Source of the DNA: Pilimelia terevasa
GTDB taxonomy: Bacteria; Actinomycetota; Actinomycetes; Mycobacteriales; Micromonosporaceae
Length of the DNA: 64,000 nucleotides
Direction: 5' to 3'
NCBI RefSeq assembly: GCF_014647915.1
Contig: NZ_BMQC01000014.1
Location: forward strand, 28,175 to 92,174
Shown here: piece after piece, positions 55,751 through 63,907 of the stretch
Numbering within the stretch: the stretch's first letter is position 1
Layout: each line of letters begins with the position of its first letter
Notes under the pieces: generated by a model
The model's database searches: none
Told to the model about the DNA's origin: nothing
The model's input: the letters and a program-made list of their open reading frames with translations, nothing else
Made by a program: the position numbers and the translations under genes

Positions 55751-58700
55751 ATGAGGCTCGTCCTGTGGAAACGGCCCGCCGCGGCCGCCCTCATCGGCGT
55801 TCTGGCCGTGGGCCTGACGGCGCTACCTGCCCCGGCGGCGCCCACACCATCGGTCACACCGCCGGCACCCACCAACGTGGAGATCCCGGCGTCGATGCCG
55901 CGGTTCACGCCACAGCCGCGGCGCGGTGACATGGATCCGATCAAGTACCAGATCATGGTGATGCACATCGAGACGGATCCCGAGCCGGAAATCCGGGACG
56001 CGGCCCGCGCCGCTCTTGATGCCGGCCCTGCCGCCGTCGACGACTTTCTCTACCGTGGCGGATACGACAGAGCCAAGGTGGCGGTCGACGCGCGCAAGCG
56101 CCGGGACGACCAGGTCGCCCGCGACAAGATCGCACCGATGAGGGGTACCGGTGGCGATGTCTTCAACGCCGAGGTCGAACGGGTCCTCGCGCCGAACGCC
56201 ACGCCGGGCGACCGCAAGGCATTCCTGGGTTACGGCGCCGAGATCGCCCGTGGCCGCGACGGCGCACTCGCAGCCGACAGGGCGGCGCGCCGACAGATTC
56301 TCCGGTCCCGGGTACAGCTCCTCGCAGGTCTCCCCGCGGCCGAGAACCCGCACGTCGTCAAGGATGCGGCCGATGCGCTGGTCGCCGGGGACGCGGCCGT
56401 CGAGGCGTTCCTCACCACCGGCTTTCCCCTCGCGGCGGCGGCCGACGCCCAGATTCGAGCCAATCTGCTCAGGGAGCGCGAAGCGGAGCTGAAGGCTATC
56501 GAGGAGGCAAGCGACCTGGCTCAACGCTCGGCGTTGGCCAACCGAGCGCGCGCTGACCTGATCACCGCACACGGCGCTGGCGTGCGGGCGGTTCGACTGG
56601 GTGCGAACTCGATGACTCTCGCGGCCACCCATGCCCGTCGCGCAGCCCAGATTCTCGCCGCCAAGGGGCCGTTGAGCGAGATCGAGCTCACCCGCGTCGC
56701 CACTGCGACCGAGGTAGCCGCCGCCGGCGGCTTCGCCGGTGATGCGGAGCGGGCCGCACTCACGGCCGCCCATGCCGCCAAGGTGCTGGTCGACGTCCAA
56801 CTTGAGTACGGCAAAGACTGGGCCGATATGGCCAAGGGCCTGCACCTCGCGTCGGTCGCCGTCCACCAAGCCACGGTCACGGCCCAGCACGCCGTCGACG
56901 CGACCATCGCCACCCACCGGGCACTCGGTCATGCCGGCGAAGCGGAGGCCCGCCGCAAGGAAGCAGCGAGGTGGCGGCAGCAGGCCCAGGAGCATGCGCG
57001 AGCCGGGCGCGCGCTTGCCGGAGCAGCCAGGCGGGAGGCTGACGCCGCCGAAGGGGCTGCGAGACGGGCCGGGGAGCAGCGGATACGCGCCGAGAGTGAG
57101 CGTGACAGAGCCTGGGAGCATGCCCGGGCCGCCCAAGCGAAGCGCGACGAAGCACGCGACCATGCCGAGGAGGCCGCGCAGTGGCGCGCAGAGGCGCAGC
57201 GGGCACGTGGCGACGCCGAGAAGGCGCACTCACGGGCGCGGACGGAGGGCGACCGGGCGGCCCACGCCCGCGCCGGGGCAGAGCATGAGGAGGAGTGCGC
57301 CCGAGCCGCTCGCATCAGGGCCGATGATCAGACACGCAAAGCTGGTGAGGGTAGTGATCGGGCTGCTGAGGCGGAACGTCGCGCGACCGCGGCCCGGGAC
57401 GACGCGCGGGATGCCGGGAGAGAACGTGACCTGGCGCGCGCCCGTGCTGCGGGCCTGCGCGCCAAAGCTCAGAAGCTACCCGTGGAACAGGGGCGCGACG
57501 AGGCGTTGAAGGCCGCGGCCGCAGCCGACGGCGATGCCGACGACGCCGAGGCCGCGGCTGCACGCGCCGCTGATCATGCACAGCAGGCGACCAACGCAGC
57601 CGCGGGCGCCCGGGGCGCCGCGATCGAGACCGAACGGGCCGCCGCCCGTGCCCGGCACGCGGCTGACCAGGCACGCGCTGCCGCCGCTGGCGCGGACGAC
57701 GCTGCGTCCGCGGCTGAGTCGGAGGCTGCGGCCGCCCATGCCGCAGCCCGCCGCTCCGACGCCGCCGCGGCGGCGGCCACGCGGGAGGAGGTAAAAGCCG
57801 GGACCCACGCCCGGAACGCCGAGGCGCTTTCGCAGCAGGCGGCCACTCGCGCTGTCCAGGCGCTGTGGGCAGCCGACCGGGTGCGCGCCGAAGCGGCGGC
57901 CGCCGCCCATGAAGCGGCCTCGGCCGCCGCCCAGGCCGAGTCCGCCATCCGATCCGCGGCAGCAGCCAGGGAATCCGCCAGCGCCGCGGTGATTCCAGCC
58001 AGCGATGCCATCAAGCTCCTCATGCCGTTCACCGGCCAGGACCTCGGCATTGAATTTGCCACCGAGGTCGCCTCGCTCGCCGAGTCGATCAGTCTGGAGC
58101 TGGCCGACGCCGCCGACCAACGGGCCAGGGAGGCCGAACGTGCCGCCCTGGCCGCCCAGCAGTCGGCCGATCAGGCCGGGGGTGAGATCAGGGAGGCCTA
58201 TCAGGCCGCCGCCGATGCGGCGAAGGCATCCGCGGAGGCCGCCGCGCACAGCGCCCGCGCCAAGAGGGCCGCGGCGCACGCCGCCGCTGAGGCACGCAGG
58301 GCGCGCGCGGCCGCCGCCGACGCGAACGCCGCGGACCGCACGGCTCGCGCGGCGGCCGCCGAGGCCCGAGAGCTGGCCAACGCTGCCGCCGCTTCCGCCG
58401 CGGCAGCCGGCCTCGACGCCGGGCGGGCCGCGCAGCTAGCCGCCGACGCCGGCAGAATCGCCCAGAAGGCGGAGGATGACGCACAGGCTGCCAAGGGCGC
58501 GGCCGCGCGCGCTCAGGAGCAGGCACGGCAGGCCAGGGAGGCTGCCATCCGTGCGGAGGAGCAGGCAAAGGCGGCCGTCGAGTTCGCCAAACAAGCCGAC
58601 CAGCACGGCAAGGACGCGCAGAAGGAGGTCGAGCAACTGGAGGCCGAAATCCGCGCGATGCAGGACAACGACCTGCTGTCGGCCTTCGCGCCACCCACGG

Positions 58701-59605
58701 CCGACCAACTCCAGGACCTGCGCGATTACCTGGAACCGGCGCAGTTCGCCAATTTTGAGACGGTTCTGGCACTGGCCGACGGCGGGGTGATGGTCTTTCT
58801 GGAAAACTACGGAAAAGACCTCCTCACCGGATATCTCAGCGACTTCGTGGAACAGCTCAAGCAGTGCAGCCAAGGAAAAATTCTCGACTGCCTGCTGACG
58901 ATCATCGACTTGTTGCCAGTCGGCAGAATTCTCGGCGCCCTCAAAATTACCTACCGCGTCGGCAAAACCATCCACACCTTCATGAAGGCCACCGCAAAGT
59001 ACCGCAACAAGATCCGGGACGCGTTCAAGAAAGTCGACCGCTGCAAGCGTGGTCTCATCAAGGATTTGGCCGGAGAGTTCACCGGCGTGCGCGACCTACG
59101 GTCCGCCGCGAAAAAAAGGTGCCGTACTCCCGATGGAGCCTGCGCCGATGACAGCCGCAGAGCTCCCGGTAAATTGGCGTGCCTCACTCTCTATCACGGT
59201 ACGAGCCGGATCGCGGCAGATCGGATCCTGGTTGACGGGCCGGATGTGACGGCCAGTAAGCGCAACACCGATTTTTGTCGCGGCATGTATCTCACCAGAA
59301 TAAAAACGCAGGCTGCCGCATGGCGAGGAGGAGTAGTCGTTACCTTCAAGATTCCGACTGCAAAATTCACGAGCCTGGATGGGCTTCGACTCAATACCAA
59401 TAGTACCGCGCTGCCCACGCTGGTGCGGTCATGCCGGACCACGGGACAGGGCCCGATCGGGCGCGACTACACAGAGGGCCCGATGCTAAAGAACATCGGC
59501 GGCTTTCTCAGCGGCAAAGAATCTCCCGAATGGTTCGGCAACCAGCTTGCCTTCCATTCCCCCAAGGCACAGGAAGTACTCGATGAGTCCATGGTGAATG
59601 ACTAG
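55751..59605 (+). CDS. secreted ALF-repeat/coiled-coil polymorphic toxin with C-terminal DUF3990 ADP-ribosyltransferase-like domain
   Basis: A 1284-residue protein. Signal peptide 1-30 (AALIGVLAVGLTALPAPAAP). Residues about 70-300 carry short ALF repeats (EIRDAARAALDAGPAAVDDF, VKDAADALVAGDAAVEAFL). Residues about 395-970 are a very long Ala/Glu/Arg coiled coil. Residues about 1030-1110 are a hydrophobic pre-toxin type segment (LLTIIDLLPVGRILGALK). Residues about 1145-1275 match DUF3990: LTLYHGTSRIAADRIL, DFCRGMYLT, QAAAWRGG and NQLAFHSPKAQEVL, i.e. the His/Tyr/Gln landmarks of ART-like enzymes. This modular order is that of polymorphic toxins delivered between cells. ATG at 55751 follows GGAG. 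A small convergent gene overlaps its 3' end. DNA here is less GC-rich toward the 3' end, consistent with exchange of the toxin tip. Confidence 0.82.
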   Translation: MRLVLWKRPAAAALIGVLAVGLTALPAPAAPTPSVTPPAPTNVEIPASMPRFTPQPRRGDMDPIKYQIMVMHIETDPEPEIRDAARAALDAGPAAVDDFLYRGGYDRAKVAVDARKRRDDQVARDKIAPMRGTGGDVFNAEVERVLAPNATPGDRKAFLGYGAEIARGRDGALAADRAARRQILRSRVQLLAGLPAAENPHVVKDAADALVAGDAAVEAFLTTGFPLAAAADAQIRANLLREREAELKAIEEASDLAQRSALANRARADLITAHGAGVRAVRLGANSMTLAATHARRAAQILAAKGPLSEIELTRVATATEVAAAGGFAGDAERAALTAAHAAKVLVDVQLEYGKDWADMAKGLHLASVAVHQATVTAQHAVDATIATHRALGHAGEAEARRKEAARWRQQAQEHARAGRALAGAARREADAAEGAARRAGEQRIRAESERDRAWEHARAAQAKRDEARDHAEEAAQWRAEAQRARGDAEKAHSRARTEGDRAAHARAGAEHEEECARAARIRADDQTRKAGEGSDRAAEAERRATAARDDARDAGRERDLARARAAGLRAKAQKLPVEQGRDEALKAAAAADGDADDAEAAAARAADHAQQATNAAAGARGAAIETERAAARARHAADQARAAAAGADDAASAAESEAAAAHAAARRSDAAAAAATREEVKAGTHARNAEALSQQAATRAVQALWAADRVRAEAAAAAHEAASAAAQAESAIRSAAAARESASAAVIPASDAIKLLMPFTGQDLGIEFATEVASLAESISLELADAADQRAREAERAALAAQQSADQAGGEIREAYQAAADAAKASAEAAAHSARAKRAAAHAAAEARRARAAAADANAADRTARAAAAEARELANAAAASAAAAGLDAGRAAQLAADAGRIAQKAEDDAQAAKGAAARAQEQARQAREAAIRAEEQAKAAVEFAKQADQHGKDAQKEVEQLEAEIRAMQDNDLLSAFAPPTADQLQDLRDYLEPAQFANFETVLALADGGVMVFLENYGKDLLTGYLSDFVEQLKQCSQGKILDCLLTIIDLLPVGRILGALKITYRVGKTIHTFMKATAKYRNKIRDAFKKVDRCKRGLIKDLAGEFTGVRDLRSAAKKRCRTPDGACADDSRRAPGKLACLTLYHGTSRIAADRILVDGPDVTASKRNTDFCRGMYLTRIKTQAAAWRGGVVVTFKIPTAKFTSLDGLRLNTNSTALPTLVRSCRTTGQGPIGRDYTEGPMLKNIGGFLSGKESPEWFGNQLAFHSPKAQEVLDESMVND

Positions 59606-60033
59606 TACTCAGCATCCGCCGGTAGGACGAAATCGAAAAAATTGCCCACGCGCGCGAACACGGTTGCTGACGCCACAGGACTTGACAGGTCCAGGCGGCG
59701 CCTCGACCTGCCGTCTGGAGAAAACTCGTCGACCACAGCGAATTCTAGTACCCGAGCATCATCCAGACGACAGTCCGCGTCGATCGCGGTCATCCGATCG
59801 AATCGATCGGTCCACACGCCACTCACCACTCGGTAATCGCCAATGCGTACTCTGCCCACCGAAACTACCGCCCAGCGGAAGTACCACACGTTGATGGCCC
59901 CGCCCATCCGCGACAGGAAAGACCAACCGTGTCCGTCGACGGAGAAGCAGACCTGACTGCTCTCCATCACGCCGTAATCGTAGGGCTCGGTGTCCCACTG
60001 GCCCTCCAGATTCACACTGACCGACAACGTCAT
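59602..60033 (-). CDS. small hypothetical protein, candidate immunity factor
   Basis: A 143-residue protein, convergent with the toxin and overlapping its last four bases. It is beta-rich with several Trp: SVSVNLEGQWDTEPYDYG, VCFSVDGHGWSFL, INVWYFRWAVVSV, then an acidic DFVLPADAEY end. No signal peptide, so cytoplasmic. Size, position and lower GC are those of an immunity protein, though immunity genes usually lie on the same strand as the toxin. I do not recognise the family. ATG at 60033; upstream in-frame starts extend to 60072. Confidence 0.6.
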   Translation of the reverse strand: MTLSVSVNLEGQWDTEPYDYGVMESSQVCFSVDGHGWSFLSRMGGAINVWYFRWAVVSVGRVRIGDYRVVSGVWTDRFDRMTAIDADCRLDDARVLEFAVVDEFSPDGRSRRRLDLSSPVASATVFARVGNFFDFVLPADAEY

Positions 60034-60128
60034 TATCTCCGATCCGGGGTGTCGCGGGCCGGTGTCCTGCACACCCGCCGCTACCCGACCACCAGCCTAC
60101 GAGACGATACGAAAGAGTGGACAATCAC

Positions 60129-62072
60129 ATGCGCCCAGCTCGATTGAGCTACCTCGCACTGGCCACGGCCTGCGCGCTCGCGGTGCCGCAGTCCATTGCC
60201 TCGGCGGCAACGAATCCGTCAGCAGCGTGGATCACGGCTGGGGAGGATCCAGACGTCGAGGTCCCGAGTGATCCGGCTGAGCCACTGCCGGCGGAAGCGA
60301 GCTTGGAAGAGAAGGAGAAGGCGGGGCTGGTGGTGGGCATCCCGCCCGGCTCCTGGCAGGAGTATGCCAAGAACGACCTGGATTTCACTTTCGCGCTCTG
60401 GCGACGCGCCAAGTACCCATCGGAAGTCAAGGCCGGCGCCGAACTGGCCCATCAGGCGGCGTCTGCGGACTCAGTTCGGTGCGATGCCTGCAGCCTGTAC
60501 ATCCGGTCGGGCATTGGCGAGGCGCACACACGAGACAAGAACAACGAGATTCGCGACACGCAGGTGGCCAACGAAGCGAGGGAGCGACGTATGCGCTTCG
60601 CTATGACGGTCGGCTACCGATTCCCTCACCCGGAGGCGATCGCACAGAGCGACCGGCACTTCATCTTCGCCGTCTGGGACTATCTTCGTCGCGACCTCAA
60701 CTGGGCCGCTCGCACAATCGCCGCAGCAGGCAACGTATACAGCAGAGAACCGCAGCAGCATGTCGAATTCCTCAGCACGGTCGGGATGCAGGCGTTCCAC
60801 ACCGACCGACTGGCACAGATCGACAGAGAGACAGCCGGTAACGAGGCGGCCAGGATCGAAGCCATCCGGCGTGACTACCGCCGCAAGGCAGCGATCGCGG
60901 TAGGAGTACACGTCGGCACGGACGAATCGTGGTACTTGATCAGCGACCTGCTGTTTCTCACAAAGTTGCGAGACAAGGTCGACGCTGATCCAAACTTCCT
61001 CCTCACCAAGGATGCCTTCGCGGCCGCAATTTTCGACGGGAAGGCACCCGAGTGGCGCGCCTTCATCGAAGCCGGCGTCCACGAAGCCGTGCGCACCGAC
61101 GAGGAGCGGCGTGCCCGAGAACAGTACGAGTCGTACAGAAAAGTAGCTTCCCGAATTCGGGATGAGGCCGAGCGAGAAGGCCTCAAGAACATTGCAGTCG
61201 CAGGTAACGCGGCCTTGGCGTCAGGCCGGCTACTGGGAGTGCAGCGGTTCATCCAGACCCACGCGCAACTGCCCCCGGACAGCAGCGATCTGACGGCGCT
61301 GTACGACAACGGAAAGGACCCGTCGTCCGCCTGGGTTTTCGGACAGTTGGGTCGGAAGATCGGCAAGGCGCGCAAGGTGTGGACGGGTGCTGCGGGCGAC
61401 TGGCGCGCATCCCGCTCCACATTGATGACGGGTCAGTTTGACGCCCACGGTGCGCGCGACGCCGTGGCGCTGTACCGGGTCAGGGAGCACCACTACCGCC
61501 TCGATGTCTTCGCCGACATCGACAGCGGAACGGCTCAGCCACGCCAGGTGTGGGAAATGCCAGCCCTGGCCGGTGGGACGGGCTACGCGCTACGCACTCC
61601 GGTGGCCACCGACGTCAACGGCGACGGCTGGACCGACCTCGCGATTCACGCGGTCAGCCCCACCCGGCAACCCGAACTACTCGTGCTGATGGCGCGCAGA
61701 GACGGCTCGTTCACCCAGGTCGCCGTACCGGCCGATGCGGCCGTTGTCGACGGACGCACTGTGGCTGGCGACGTGAACCGGGACGGTCGCAGCGACTTGG
61801 TGACCCTTACCTACGACAAGGCCAACGGCACCCGCCTCTGGGTCCGATTGGCGACGGCCGACGGCTACGGCGTCGCAACCGTCCGCTGGACGAGCTCCCA
61901 CTGGAACCTGCTGGACAGCGGAATGCCGGTGGCCGGCGACTTCGACCGCGACGGCGTGATCGAGATCGGTATGTTCAAGAAGGAGAGCAGGAACAGAAGG
62001 TTAGGGGTTCGAGTCCCTTCGGGCGCGCAAGCACAAGGCCCTGACCAGCATGAACCCTGGTCAGGGCCTTGA
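60129..62072 (+). CDS. secreted ALF-repeat/FG-GAP protein, 3'-truncated at a tRNA scar
   Basis: A 647-residue exported protein. Signal peptide 1-26 (YLALATACALAVPQSIASA). Residues 40-370 are helical ALF-type repeats (FDGKAPEWRAFIEAGVHEAV, VAGNAALASGRLLGVQRFI). Residues about 430-617 hold three FG-GAP/VCBS repeats with calcium loops DVNGDGWTDL, DVNRDGRSDL and DFDRDGVIEI. The frame then enters a tRNA 3' half (61993-62027) and its terminator, so the last 26 residues (RRLGVRVPSGAQAQG and following) are not native and the propeller is incomplete. The stop codon sits at the edge of the terminator stem. It shares architecture with the toxin gene upstream. Probably a broken gene; ATG at 60129. Confidence 0.7.
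   Translation: MRPARLSYLALATACALAVPQSIASAATNPSAAWITAGEDPDVEVPSDPAEPLPAEASLEEKEKAGLVVGIPPGSWQEYAKNDLDFTFALWRRAKYPSEVKAGAELAHQAASADSVRCDACSLYIRSGIGEAHTRDKNNEIRDTQVANEARERRMRFAMTVGYRFPHPEAIAQSDRHFIFAVWDYLRRDLNWAARTIAAAGNVYSREPQQHVEFLSTVGMQAFHTDRLAQIDRETAGNEAARIEAIRRDYRRKAAIAVGVHVGTDESWYLISDLLFLTKLRDKVDADPNFLLTKDAFAAAIFDGKAPEWRAFIEAGVHEAVRTDEERRAREQYESYRKVASRIRDEAEREGLKNIAVAGNAALASGRLLGVQRFIQTHAQLPPDSSDLTALYDNGKDPSSAWVFGQLGRKIGKARKVWTGAAGDWRASRSTLMTGQFDAHGARDAVALYRVREHHYRLDVFADIDSGTAQPRQVWEMPALAGGTGYALRTPVATDVNGDGWTDLAIHAVSPTRQPELLVLMARRDGSFTQVAVPADAAVVDGRTVAGDVNRDGRSDLVTLTYDKANGTRLWVRLATADGYGVATVRWTSSHWNLLDSGMPVAGDFDRDGVIEIGMFKKESRNRRLGVRVPSGAQAQGPDQHEPWSGP
61993..62027 (+). tRNA. 3' half of a tRNA-Arg-like gene (probable att site)
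   Basis: CAGA (anticodon-stem 3' strand), variable AGGTT, T-arm AGGGG-TTCGAGT-CCCTT, then acceptor 3' strand CGGGCGC and discriminator G. The 5' half is missing. The acceptor would pair with GCGCCCG, as in tRNA-Arg(TCT) at 22029, but the T-arm differs, so it derives from another tRNA, probably an arginine isoacceptor. Such 3' halves are the duplicated core of integrative-element attachment sites. Confidence 0.75.
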
Positions 62073-62079
62073 AATTTTT
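62035..62079 (+). terminator. strong intrinsic terminator after the tRNA fragment
   Basis: AAGGCCCTGACCAG (62035-62048) and CTGGTCAGGGCCTT (62057-62070) pair perfectly over 14 positions with an eight-base loop, followed by GAAA and five T. It belongs to the original tRNA gene. Confidence 0.9.
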
Positions 62080-62173
62080 CTACGTGGCTGTGGGCTGTCC
62101 CCCGAAAACCCCCCGATAACCCTGCGGCGCGGCCGGGTTCGGTGCGGTGCGCCCTAGGTTCGCTACTGACATT

Positions 62174-62243
62174 TCTCGCTTGGCTATCAGCGGGCTCTCG
62201 CTTGGTTGTCAGCGGGATCTCTCGCCTGGGTGTCGGTGCGGGA
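62174..62243. repeat. three imperfect 22-24 bp tandem repeats
   Basis: Units starting TCTCGCTTGGCTATCAGCGG (62174), TCTCGCTTGGTTGTCAGCGG (62196) and TCTCGCCTGGGTGTCGGTGC (62220). The surrounding 62080-62687, about 600 bases, shows no supportable gene on either strand. Confidence 0.6.
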
Positions 62244-62687
62244 GCCGCTGCGACCGTGATTGACCGCGCTTCCGGGCGTGGTCTTCGGCGGGAAGGGTTG
62301 CGGGTGGCTCACCAGCAGCGGAGGTGCGGCGGCTGTTGGGTTGGGCGCGGCCGGGCAGGTCCGACGGCAAAGGTCGGCCGGGCGGGGTGTGGGCGTGTCG
62401 GAGCGCACGGTGACGGTGGTTGGCGGCGGCGGGCTCGCCGCGTCCGGGCTGGAGGCGGTTCGCAGTGGATGAGTAGCTGCGGCGTCCACCGGCCCGGTAC
62501 GGGCCTGCCCACCGGTATTGAGCTGCACCCCGGCCCGGCCTTAGCGCTGCGTCTGACCGACTGCCCCGCGCATCAACTGCCTGATCATGGTTGCGGCTGG
62601 GTCTAGCGGTTCGGTGTCGGCGCGGCGACACGCTGCGGCCTTGGTCACATTGGACGTCGGTTGGTGGTGGCGTGAACACTGGTGGTC

Positions 62688-63182
62688 ATGGCTGCGCGGA
62701 GCGGGTACGTCGTTGGTTTGGTGTTGGCGGCGGTGGCCGGTGCGGTGGTGGCCGGGGTGGGGGTGTTCTTCGTCGTCGCAGGGATGAAGGACGCCAACCA
62801 GTGGGCTGGTGTGCTCGGCTTCTTCATCGGGGTGGCGGGGCTGGCCGTATCCGGCTACAGCGCGGTCCTGACTCGCAGGTCGCTCACCCACGGCCGCCCG
62901 CCGGCCGCCGGTGCTGATGAGGTATCGGATACGACCGACGACGGGAGGCACTACGGGCCGAGGGTCATCGCCGGGGGTGGTGTCGGCACTGCAGCGTCGC
63001 CGGCGTCGGCGCCTTCGTTCGAGGCTGGTGCCGGGGGTGTGAGCAGCACGATCAGCGGGGGCACGTTCCACGGCGAGGTGAACCAGGGCCGGGACTTCAC
63101 CTTCCATCAGCCGCCCGGCTCGACCGGCGGTACGGCGCCGCCTGCTGGCGCCAGCCCGGCTCGTGGAGAGGGGTCCGCGTGA
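62688..63182 (+). CDS. two-helix membrane protein with C-terminal amyloid-type motif, putative NLR effector
   Basis: A 164-residue protein. Helices at residues about 6-32 (VVGLVLAAVAGAVVAGVGVF) and 38-60 (AGVLGFFIGVAGLAVSGYS) are followed by a polar Gly/Pro/Ala region. Near residues 118-141 lies SSTISGGTFHGEVNQGRDFT, a glycine/beta motif. The same pattern (I-x-G-G-x-F-x-x-x-V-x-Q-G) begins the NB-ARC protein encoded next. In bacterial NLR systems such shared motifs transmit assembly from the ATPase to a small, often membrane-acting effector. ATG at 62688; stop overlaps the next GTG (GTGA). Not matched to a named family. Confidence 0.7.
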   Translation: MAARSGYVVGLVLAAVAGAVVAGVGVFFVVAGMKDANQWAGVLGFFIGVAGLAVSGYSAVLTRRSLTHGRPPAAGADEVSDTTDDGRHYGPRVIAGGGVGTAASPASAPSFEAGAGGVSSTISGGTFHGEVNQGRDFTFHQPPGSTGGTAPPAGASPARGEGSA

Positions 63183-63898
63183 GTGCCGCCGAGGAGCCCG
63201 TGACGCAGAACGCCATCACCGGTGGGGTGTTCTTCAACATGGTGGTGCAGGGCAACAACATCACCGTGGTGCTGCCGCCAGCGGTGACCCCGGCGCTGTC
63301 GGGGCTACCGCACGCCTCGAAGTCGTTCACCGGCCGCGACTCCCCAATGGGTGAGCTGATGGCGGCCCTGGCCCCCGACTGCGAGGACGCCGGGGGGCCG
63401 GTGTTGGTGTCCGCGACGGTGGGCCTGGCCGGGGTGGGTAAGACCGAGCTGGTGGTGCAGGCTGCCCACCGCGCCACCACGCAGCTGGGGTGGTTTCCCG
63501 GTGGGGTGCTGTTCGTGGACCTGTTCGGCTACGACCCGGACCCGGCCGGCGATCCGACCAGCCGGCGGGTCTCCACCGGCGAGGTACTGGGCGGCCTGCT
63601 GCAGGCGTTGGGGATGCCGGGTGACTATGTGCCGGCTGGTGTGCAAGACCGCAGCCGGCTGTTCCGTAGTGTGCTGGCCGCTTACGCCGGGGAGGGTAAG
63701 CGGATCCTGGTGGTGATCGACAACGCCGCCACCGTTGACCAGGTCAACCCGCTGTTGCCTGGTGACGGGGTCACGGCCACGCTGGTTACCTCCCGCGACA
63801 AGCTCGACATCGAGGCCCGCCGCCATGAGCTGAGCGTGTTGGGGCGGGTGGCGTCGGTGCGGCTGCTGGCCGATGGGGTCTGCTGCACCAACTGGTGA
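63179..63898 (+). pseudogene. NB-ARC (STAND) ATPase, truncated
   Basis: A 239-residue remnant of a STAND regulator/NLR. Residues 10-30 carry NAITGGVFFNMVVQGNNITV, matching the effector motif. Then SKSFTGRDSPMGEL, Walker A GLAGVGKTEL (82-91), Walker B ILVVIDNA (176-183) and the sensor LVTSRDKL (202-209). The helical and winged-helix parts and the expected C-terminal TPR or WD repeats are missing: after residue 220 the sequence degenerates to VRLLADGVCCTNW and stops, ten bases before the end of an IS3 transposase gene. Insertion of that element most likely destroyed the gene. GTG at 63179 has GAGAGGGG upstream. Confidence 0.8.
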
Positions 63899-63907
63899 CA
63901 GTTCTAG

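Noticed and set aside
22029..62027. 40-kb element bounded by tRNA-Arg(TCT) and the tRNA fragment
   Set aside because: Acceptor stems match but T-arms and variable regions differ, so the fragment was not duplicated from this tRNA; the interval is full of core genes (sigma factors, conservon, ahpCD).
62142..62606. plus-strand and minus-strand open frames in the region after the tRNA scar
   Set aside because: Arg/Gly/Pro-rich without ribosome sites or domain content; they overlap simple repeats.
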